From assembly GCA_002412705.1 (NCBI GenBank), contig DHVO01000030.1:2818-38281 (forward strand): a stretch of DNA of 35,464 nucleotides, written 5' to 3'. Source of the stretch: Bacteroidales bacterium UBA5206. GTDB taxonomy: Bacteria > Bacteroidota > Bacteroidia > Bacteroidales > Tenuifilaceae. Within the stretch, counting starts at the first letter, position 1; each line of letters begins with the position of its first letter. The notes below the pieces were generated by a model. The model did not search any database. It was not told the DNA's origin and saw only the letters and a program-made list of their open reading frames with translations. A program made the translations under genes and the position numbers. Positions 30,517 through 35,464 of the stretch are shown here, piece by piece.

Positions 30517-31158
30517 ATGAAAACACTAAAACATATTGGATCATTTATTTTTCTAATTGGTTCGACTTTTAGCTGTTGTGCTCAACAAAACAAAACGGCT
30601 ACCCCTATTGAGCAACAGGTGGAAACCGCTTATAGCTCGGACAACAAGGAAGAAATCCGTAAACTTATAAGGAATCTTTACAAATGGGAGGATAAAAACC
30701 AAATTACCTTTGGGCTAACAGCTGTAACAGATAAAAATGAAGAAAAGGTTGTTGGCCTTGACACCCTTAAGAATCTCGAGTTTATTAGCCAGCTTCGGGA
30801 AACAAATTTATTCTCGGAAGAGTTCTTGAGCAACTATCAGAAAATTGTTATTGCATTAGACCAAAAGCTCAAGGCTAACGAGATTGAGTGGTTAGCAGGA
30901 GATTTACCCCCATTTGGAAACGGGAGTAACCCGTGGTGTAACTGTCAGGATGTGCCGTACTCCGAGCATTGGGAGAAAATAGAGGTTACATTTATGGATA
31001 TTAACCAATCGGAGGCAACCCTTACTTGGACTTGGGGACAATCTGATTGGAGTAAGGGTTTTAATTATAAAGTAAGGGTTAAGAAGGAAAATCAGAAATG
31101 GAAAATCGCCTATTTACAAGGCTTTGACTTTGATGAAATAACCAAAAGAAACTACTAA
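30517..31158 (+). CDS. Exported or lipid-anchored protein, function unknown
   Basis: A 213-residue protein with a signal sequence of lipoprotein type (hydrophobic segment ending G-S-T-F-S-C-C, cysteines at about residues 20-21, then A-Q-Q-N-K). The mature part has a helical region with E-E-I-R-K-L-I-R-N-L-Y-K-W-E, a N-P-W-C-N-C-Q-D-V-P-Y segment and a C-terminal beta region with W-T-W-G-Q-S-D-W ... Y-K-V-R-V-K-K-E-N-Q-K-W-K-I-A-Y-L-Q-G-F-D. This end resembles NTF2-like or DUF3828-type accessory domains, but I cannot assign a family with confidence. It follows the small exported protein gene by 32 bases. Confidence 0.65.
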   Translation: MKTLKHIGSFIFLIGSTFSCCAQQNKTATPIEQQVETAYSSDNKEEIRKLIRNLYKWEDKNQITFGLTAVTDKNEEKVVGLDTLKNLEFISQLRETNLFSEEFLSNYQKIVIALDQKLKANEIEWLAGDLPPFGNGSNPWCNCQDVPYSEHWEKIEVTFMDINQSEATLTWTWGQSDWSKGFNYKVRVKKENQKWKIAYLQGFDFDEITKRNY

Positions 31159-31246
31159 ACATCTCCATTCTGCCTATCCCTGCCCTTCCTTAGGGGTATT
31201 CTCACAGTACGGATTTGTGCTGTCCTCTCTAACGTTCCATCCAACT

Positions 31247-31291
31247 AGCCCTATTATACTGTTGTGCATAGCACAGTACAATAATAGGGCT
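31247..31291. terminator. Long imperfect hairpin, possible terminator
   Basis: AGCCCTATTAT (31247-31257) pairs perfectly with ATAATAGGGCT (31281-31291), and inside it ACTGT and ACAGT with GTGC and GCAC extend the stem. It lies about 90 bases after the preceding stop. A true T-run is missing on the right, so it may be a repeat or structured RNA instead. Confidence 0.45.
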
Positions 31292-31390
31292 TTGCAATAA
31301 TTATAAGGTTTTTAATGCATCCCATTTTAGCAATCCCTTATTTCGTTACATCGCATAACCTTCCGATTTACAGAGCATAGCCTTATCACA

Positions 31391-31421
31391 TTGAAAATCA
31401 CCCCAAATATTCATACCTTAG
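31391..31421 (+). promoter_or_regulatory. Promoter of the beta-helix lipoprotein gene
   Basis: TTG at 31391-31393 and TACCTTAG at 31414-31421 are 20 bases apart. The -7 element has one mismatch to TAnnTTTG. It ends 18 bases before the start codon. Confidence 0.5.
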
Positions 31422-31439
31422 TTACAAATACTAATAGCT

Positions 31440-32306
31440 ATGAAAAACAGATACTTTATACTACCCATTGCACTATTACTGTTTGTATCCTGCGAAAACG
31501 ACAGCAATACCAGACCATATGGAACTACCATAGAGGTTCCCACTGAGGTAAGCAGCATTAAAGAGGCCATAAAAATTGCACAGCCCAATGACACTATACT
31601 GCTACATCCCAATGAGTACATTGAGTGGGAAATTAAGATAGACAAACCCGTTTACATTACCTCGCTATACTCATCGGAGCAGAACGCCGATATAATAAAG
31701 CAAACCATTATAAATGCCGATCACAATTTCAGAGTATTTACCATAACCAATGTGAAAGACTCCATAAAAATGAATGGTTTTACCATTACTGGAGGTGCTG
31801 CCGATGGGCTTGATGGCATATACGACATGGATACCTGGGGCGGAGGAATAGTTTGCATTTCAGCCAAGCTGAAGCTAACAAACATGATTATTGAGAACAA
31901 TAGTGCTTCTTTGCCCAACACGAGGGGCATTGGTGGAGGTATTTATGCCGATGAATCAAGCCTAATCTTTGAAAATGTGCAAGTGAACCAAAATTACGGA
32001 CACAGCCACAGTGGCGGACTATACTTAAACAACTCCACTTTCGTGTGTAACAATTCTATATTCTCAGGGAACCGATGCTACTACTACGAGCCTGTAGAGC
32101 GATTCGAAAACTCATCCATTAGCATTAAGAACACCATTTTTATGGATACGCCAACCAATTGGGGTTATACCAATGCAGAAATTTTCTTTACTAATTGCAC
32201 CGGATCGATGGAGAACATCCAAAGCGAAAATGGATTTTACCTTTCTAATAGTCCTTTAACAATAACTAATAGTAATATTAACATTGTAGATCCAGTTGAT
32301 AATTAG
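31440..32306 (+). CDS. Lipoprotein with right-handed beta-helix
   Basis: A 288-residue protein with a lipoprotein signal (L-L-L-F-V-S-C, cysteine at about residue 18). Residues about 35-75 (E-V-S-S-I-K-E-A-I-K-I-A-Q-P-N-D-T-I-L-L-H) are the typical entry of parallel beta-helix proteins. About 90-280 holds repeated short strands with N-G-F-T-I-T-G-G, L-T-N-M-I-I-E-N-N, F-E-N-V-Q-V-N-Q-N-Y-G and I-K-N-T-I-F, as in pectate-lyase-like folds. No catalytic residues were recognised; the protein could bind or cut polysaccharide. A similar beta-helix occurs in the giant protein at 3700-9474, including the D-T-I-Y/D-T-I-L start. It is predicted to sit on the outer membrane. Confidence 0.82.
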   Translation: MKNRYFILPIALLLFVSCENDSNTRPYGTTIEVPTEVSSIKEAIKIAQPNDTILLHPNEYIEWEIKIDKPVYITSLYSSEQNADIIKQTIINADHNFRVFTITNVKDSIKMNGFTITGGAADGLDGIYDMDTWGGGIVCISAKLKLTNMIIENNSASLPNTRGIGGGIYADESSLIFENVQVNQNYGHSHSGGLYLNNSTFVCNNSIFSGNRCYYYEPVERFENSSISIKNTIFMDTPTNWGYTNAEIFFTNCTGSMENIQSENGFYLSNSPLTITNSNINIVDPVDN

Positions 32307-32432
32307 CGTTAGATGGCTAAGGCAAAACCGGAAGTAGGGCATTAACGGCAAGGCAGCCTTATGCTGACACCCACCGTCTATCTTGTACTTACTATAGAGT
32401 GTGCCCAAAAAGGCAGCACCAGCATAATTGGA

Positions 32433-32473
32433 AAAAGTTGTTTGGACTACCCCCAATAGCCCAAACAACTTTT
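32433..32473. terminator. Bidirectional terminator between converging lipoprotein genes
   Basis: AAAAGTTGTTTGG (32433-32445) and CCAAACAACTTTT (32461-32473) form a perfect 13-bp stem with a 15-base loop. With A and T at its outer ends it fits termination in both directions for the genes ending at 32306 (plus) and 32499 (minus). Confidence 0.85.
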
Positions 32474-32498
32474 CTATAACCACTTACTAAAAAAACCG

Positions 32499-34166
32499 CT
32501 ATTTAAAAAAACGGGGATCCATTCCAGCGGTATCAACTAATCGAGTAGCCGAAACGGATGCTGATTTTGTCTGCTTACTGGTTACTTTTTTCACCGTGAA
32601 GTTATCATACACATAGGTTCTTGGATCGCTAGCGTAGTCATTGCACGTAACCCCAACTTTCCCCGATGTATATTCAGTAGCAGCGAACACACCTTGGCTA
32701 ACTCCATTTATGAAAACTTCTATTGATGATCCAGAGCATATCACCTTTAGGTTGTTTGTCACATTAGGCCCTGTTTTTATATCACTTGATTCAGTCCATG
32801 GATTTATCCAGGTATAATCGCCATTTATTTGCCTAGTTAGATACCATCCTCCGGCAAATGAAATAGCTAGCCGATATGAATTTAGCATAAAATCGTCATC
32901 CTTAGACCTGAAGTAAATACCTACGGCACCACTATAATTAGAATTATCAAGGGTTTTGATATCAACTGAATACTCAAAATTGTCGAAATCATCATAATTA
33001 TACCAGCTGGATACCCAACCATTGTTACCCGCTCCTGTCATAACGTAAGCATTATCCTTAACGCCCCACACTCCCGTTTGATCATCTAGAAAGTAGTTGG
33101 CAACACCATCATTAAAGGTCTCTTTCACCCCAAAATCGAAGGCAGCATTTATGGTTTTATCGCTGTTCATAGCTACTTCAAGGATATCGGTGCTTCCAGT
33201 GGCATCGCCAGCCCATTCCTTTAAGTAGTAGGTTAAAGCTGGTGTTGCAACAATAGTAACAGTAGAGCCTTCTGTGTATATTCCGTCATTGGATGCAGGG
33301 GTTACCTCAACTGTACCCGCATCGGCTGGGGTTACATTTAAGCGCAGGCTGTACAGCTTATCGAAATTGGCATTGATGTTCTTGTTTCCATCCATCATCA
33401 CCTCAATGGTGGCAGCACCTCCTGTAGCATCACCACTCCAACCCTTAAAAACGTGCCCTTGCGCTGTTTTTACTGTTAGAAGAACCGAAGTACCTGCTAT
33501 GTAAGCCCCATTTTCTGATGCAGGAGTTATTTCTACAGTACCCGCATTGGCTGGGGTTACATTTAAGGTTAGGCTATACATTTTATCGAAATTAGCATTG
33601 ATGTTCTTGTTTCCATCCATTAGTACATCAATGGTAGCATCGCTTCCTGTAGCATCACCACTCCACCCCTTAAATTGGTGTCCTTCTGCTGGTTTTAATG
33701 TTAGAGTAACCTTTGTGCCCTCTTTGTAAACCCCATTTTCTGGTGCAGGAGCTACCTCAACAGTGCCCGCATTGGCTGGGGTTACATTTATGTTTAGGCT
33801 ATACATTTTATCGAAGTTGGCATTGATGCTCTTATTTTCATCCATCAACACTTCAATGGTGGCTTCACTTCCTGCAGCATCACCGCTCCAAGCATTAAAA
33901 GTGTGTCCTTCTGCTGATTTTACTGTTAGAGTAACCTTTGTGCCTTTTTTATACATGCCATTGCTAGACAAAGGGCTCACCTCAACAGTACCTGCATTGG
34001 CTGGAGCTACACTTACTGACAGGCTATACATTTTCACTGGTTCATCGTCCTTCTCGCATCCAGTAAACATGAGTAATAAAACCCCAACTATAGCAAGCGC
34101 ATGTATTCCTATAAAAAGGGATATGAGTCTTTCCTTTTTGCTTTTTTGGGTAAATGAAATATTCAT
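32499..34166 (-). CDS. Lipoprotein with four InlB-like repeats and a jelly-roll domain
   Basis: A 555-residue protein. The signal peptide ends L-L-L-M-F-T-G-C with the cysteine at residue 37, a lipoprotein site followed by E-K-D-D-E. Four tandem repeats of about 75 residues follow (46-120, 121-195, 196-270, 271-345), each with Y-S-L-x-x-x-V-x-P-A-x-A-G-T-V-E, G-x-x-V, G-H-x-F-x-x-W-S-G-D-A-x-G and N-x-N-x-N-F-D-K, the pattern of divergent InlB B-repeats. Residues about 346-525 look like a concanavalin-type jelly-roll with F-D-N-F-E-Y-S-V-D-I-K and V-G-I-Y-F-R-S-K-D-D, typical of sugar-binding domains. No cleavage centre is evident; adhesion or glycan binding is likely. It probably shares a transcript with the beta-barrel gene upstream. 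Confidence 0.86.
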   Translation of the reverse strand: MNISFTQKSKKERLISLFIGIHALAIVGVLLLMFTGCEKDDEPVKMYSLSVSVAPANAGTVEVSPLSSNGMYKKGTKVTLTVKSAEGHTFNAWSGDAAGSEATIEVLMDENKSINANFDKMYSLNINVTPANAGTVEVAPAPENGVYKEGTKVTLTLKPAEGHQFKGWSGDATGSDATIDVLMDGNKNINANFDKMYSLTLNVTPANAGTVEITPASENGAYIAGTSVLLTVKTAQGHVFKGWSGDATGGAATIEVMMDGNKNINANFDKLYSLRLNVTPADAGTVEVTPASNDGIYTEGSTVTIVATPALTYYLKEWAGDATGSTDILEVAMNSDKTINAAFDFGVKETFNDGVANYFLDDQTGVWGVKDNAYVMTGAGNNGWVSSWYNYDDFDNFEYSVDIKTLDNSNYSGAVGIYFRSKDDDFMLNSYRLAISFAGGWYLTRQINGDYTWINPWTESSDIKTGPNVTNNLKVICSGSSIEVFINGVSQGVFAATEYTSGKVGVTCNDYASDPRTYVYDNFTVKKVTSKQTKSASVSATRLVDTAGMDPRFFK

Positions 34167-34262
34167 TGTAATAGAATTTAGTTAATCATATTCGCGTTAA
34201 GCAATCCACCAATAGCAGCACAAGGGAGCCCTCAAATGGGTAACTCCCCTGCGTAATACTAA

Positions 34263-34811
34263 TTATAACTTGTAAGCAACGCCAAAGCTGGCATAGGCTA
34301 TTGAGTACCCTAGCTCACCATAAACTCCCCACTTTGAGTTAAACTGGTATCTAGCACCAACCACACTGCCAAACACTATACCCCCTGCCGAAGCGTCATC
34401 CGAGTAACCCGATGGGCCATAGTACTTAGAACTGGCAATATTGTAACCAAGCATCAAGCCTAAATAGGTATCAACCTTAGGAAAGAATGTATAATGGAAT
34501 AACCCTCTCGCTCCAAGAACAAAGTTGTTATACTTAAAACCATAATTTTCACCTAGGAGACTACCCAATTCATCATTGTAATGATAGAAACCAAAATACC
34601 CACCTAAGCCAAGGTTCAAGTTTTCTACTCCAAATAGATCTTGCTTAAAACCTTTCTCGTACGATACCTCTAGCGGAATGCCATTAGCACCCAAACCTGC
34701 TCCAACCTTAAGTAATTTGCTATTATTTCCAAACATGTTATTTTCCTGAGCTGCAGCGTTGAACGAAAAAACAAGTGCCACAAAGGCAAAAACTAATGCT
34801 ATCCTTTTCAT
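34263..34811 (-). CDS. Outer-membrane beta-barrel protein
   Basis: A 182-residue protein with a signal peptide (K-R-I-A-L-V-F-A-F-V-A-L-V-F-S-F-N-A-A-A-Q, cleavage after about residue 22). The mature part of about 160 residues alternates hydrophobic and polar residues in about eight strands, with aromatic girdle residues such as Y-F-G-F-Y-H-Y and an end strand G-V-A-Y-K-L that fits recognition by the BAM complex. That layout matches small opacity/OmpW-like eight-stranded barrels. The function is unknown. Downstream at 97 bases is the InlB-repeat lipoprotein gene on the same strand, so the two may form an envelope operon. A pair of direct repeats at 35002-35038 lies upstream of it. Confidence 0.85.
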   Translation of the reverse strand: MKRIALVFAFVALVFSFNAAAQENNMFGNNSKLLKVGAGLGANGIPLEVSYEKGFKQDLFGVENLNLGLGGYFGFYHYNDELGSLLGENYGFKYNNFVLGARGLFHYTFFPKVDTYLGLMLGYNIASSKYYGPSGYSDDASAGGIVFGSVVGARYQFNSKWGVYGELGYSIAYASFGVAYKL

Positions 34812-35001
34812 CTTAAACTAAATTTTAAGTAATGCCTACCATTCTCGTATTTCGGCACCGACGGAGACCTCGCTCATTTTCTTGCACTGTCTCTTGCAAT
34901 TTTATGGTTACGCTTCAATGTCCGGATCAATGAAGCCAAACAGAAAATTCTCTGATGACAAAACTACATGTACTAGCCAAATTCCCTGAAAATACGAGGG
35001 G

Positions 35002-35038
35002 GACAAAAAGTGGACAACGCAGAGACAAACAGTGGACA
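35002..35038. promoter_or_regulatory. Pair of 15-base direct repeats, 22-base period
   Basis: GACAAAAAGTGGACA (35002-35016) and GACAAACAGTGGACA (35024-35038) differ at one base and start 22 bases apart, about two helix turns. That is the geometry of a site bound by a dimer of a response regulator, for example the LytTR type. The repeats lie about 190 bases upstream of the beta-barrel gene on the minus strand. Confidence 0.5.
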
Positions 35039-35326
35039 CCCAAACAATTACTTTACGTTATAATCTGTAATAGAGCAACATATATAATAATGGCTAACTA
35101 AAAGCCACAAGCATTAATTGAGTAAAAGAGCCATAAACTACGTTAGGCTCAGGCAAAGCCAGAGTCGGATTACTCCCTCTATAGGTTTATGTTTACACCT
35201 CCCTCCTGCTTACTTGTACTTTTATTTGCTTTGCGTAATGCTGGGATTAAACCCTTAAGAAACGAATGGAAATAGAGCTAGAAATTCCCTAAAAGTGCTA
35301 TGAAACTGGTTTAAAAAGCAGAATAT

Positions 35327-35342
35327 GTCGGGGACGGTGCAC
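35327..35342. repeat. G-rich motif, possible REP remnant
   Basis: GTCGGGGACGGTGCAC resembles the G-rich ends of extragenic repeats linked to REP-associated tyrosine transposases. There is only one copy in the window, so the call is weak. Confidence 0.25.
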
Positions 35343-35409
35343 AGATCCTCTACAATCCACCCCAAGAGATAAAATAGCGACTGTTTTTTTGACTACAAAT
35401 ATATATTTA

Positions 35410-35439
35410 TTGTTTATCAATAATTATTTATTATATTTG
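35410..35439 (+). promoter_or_regulatory. Near-ideal promoter pointing out of the window
   Basis: TTG at 35410-35412 and TATATTTG at 35432-35439 are separated by 19 bases, a full match to the Bacteroidota promoter. The window ends 25 bases later, so the start of its gene should lie just outside or at the edge. Confidence 0.7.
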
Positions 35440-35464
35440 CAGCATAACATAAACTAATCGGCGA

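Larger units (their letters stand above)
34812..35464. other. Gene-free right end of the window
   Basis: 653 bases with no convincing gene. The visible items are the direct repeats at 35002-35038, a G-rich motif at 35327-35342 and a promoter at 35410-35439 pointing right. No promoter with both elements was found for the beta-barrel gene. Confidence 0.6.

Noticed and set aside
28280..32480. Possible integron cassette array, suggested by several small genes in one orientation
   Set aside because: Gaps between the genes are 32 to 456 bases and no attC-like repeated recombination sites or integrase were found.
23044..35464. Right-hand attachment site as a copy of the tRNA-Pro 3' end
   Set aside because: No repeat of the T-arm to acceptor sequence was found by eye downstream, so island ends cannot be given.

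Overview
The window looks like a chromosome segment from a strictly or facultatively anaerobic member of the Bacteroidota, probably Bacteroidales. Evidence: a 1924-residue secreted protein with PKD-type domains and a C-terminal type IX secretion sorting domain; a complete rnfBCDGEA operon preceded by an RseC-family gene; a DUF2795-type small protein; and several good matches to the Bacteroidota promoter (TAnnTTTG at -7, sometimes TTG 19-20 bases upstream). No species is claimed.

Layout. Positions 1-508 have no gene but carry a degenerate 7-base-periodic repeat. Positions 509-3390 (minus) form a tight run yicC - gmk - nadD - TPR protein - MarR regulator. Positions 3700-9474 (plus) encode the giant surface protein, closed by a strong terminator. 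Positions 9543-12296 (minus) carry a small acidic protein, a PduO-type cobalamin adenosyltransferase, an ABC transporter ATPase and a methyltransferase. A second, more regular heptamer array (12341-12540) lies before recG (plus), which is followed by a DUF3108 protein and an NTF2-like lipoprotein. Positions 16279-21751 hold the RseC-like gene and the six-subunit Rnf ion pump, with a regulatory-looking inverted repeat at the operon start. trxB (minus) and a tRNA-Pro(GGG) gene are fired divergently from 22820-22970.

Immediately after the tRNA and its terminator the base composition drops sharply and a DNA phosphorothioation cluster begins: dndC, dndD and an unusual dndE whose N-terminal DndE part is followed by a HerA/FtsK-like ATPase. 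dndA, dndB and the dndFGHI restriction genes are not seen. This is the main point of interest. DndC and DndD are expected to insert sulfur into the DNA backbone, and the fused DndE-ATPase may combine DNA-nick binding with a motor.

The rest (28280-35464) is accessory DNA: small exported proteins of unknown function, a broken gene, repeat-like intergenic blocks, a beta-helix lipoprotein, a lipoprotein with four tandem InlB-like repeats plus a jelly-roll domain, and an outer-membrane beta-barrel protein. A near-ideal promoter at 35410-35439 points out of the window towards a gene not included here.
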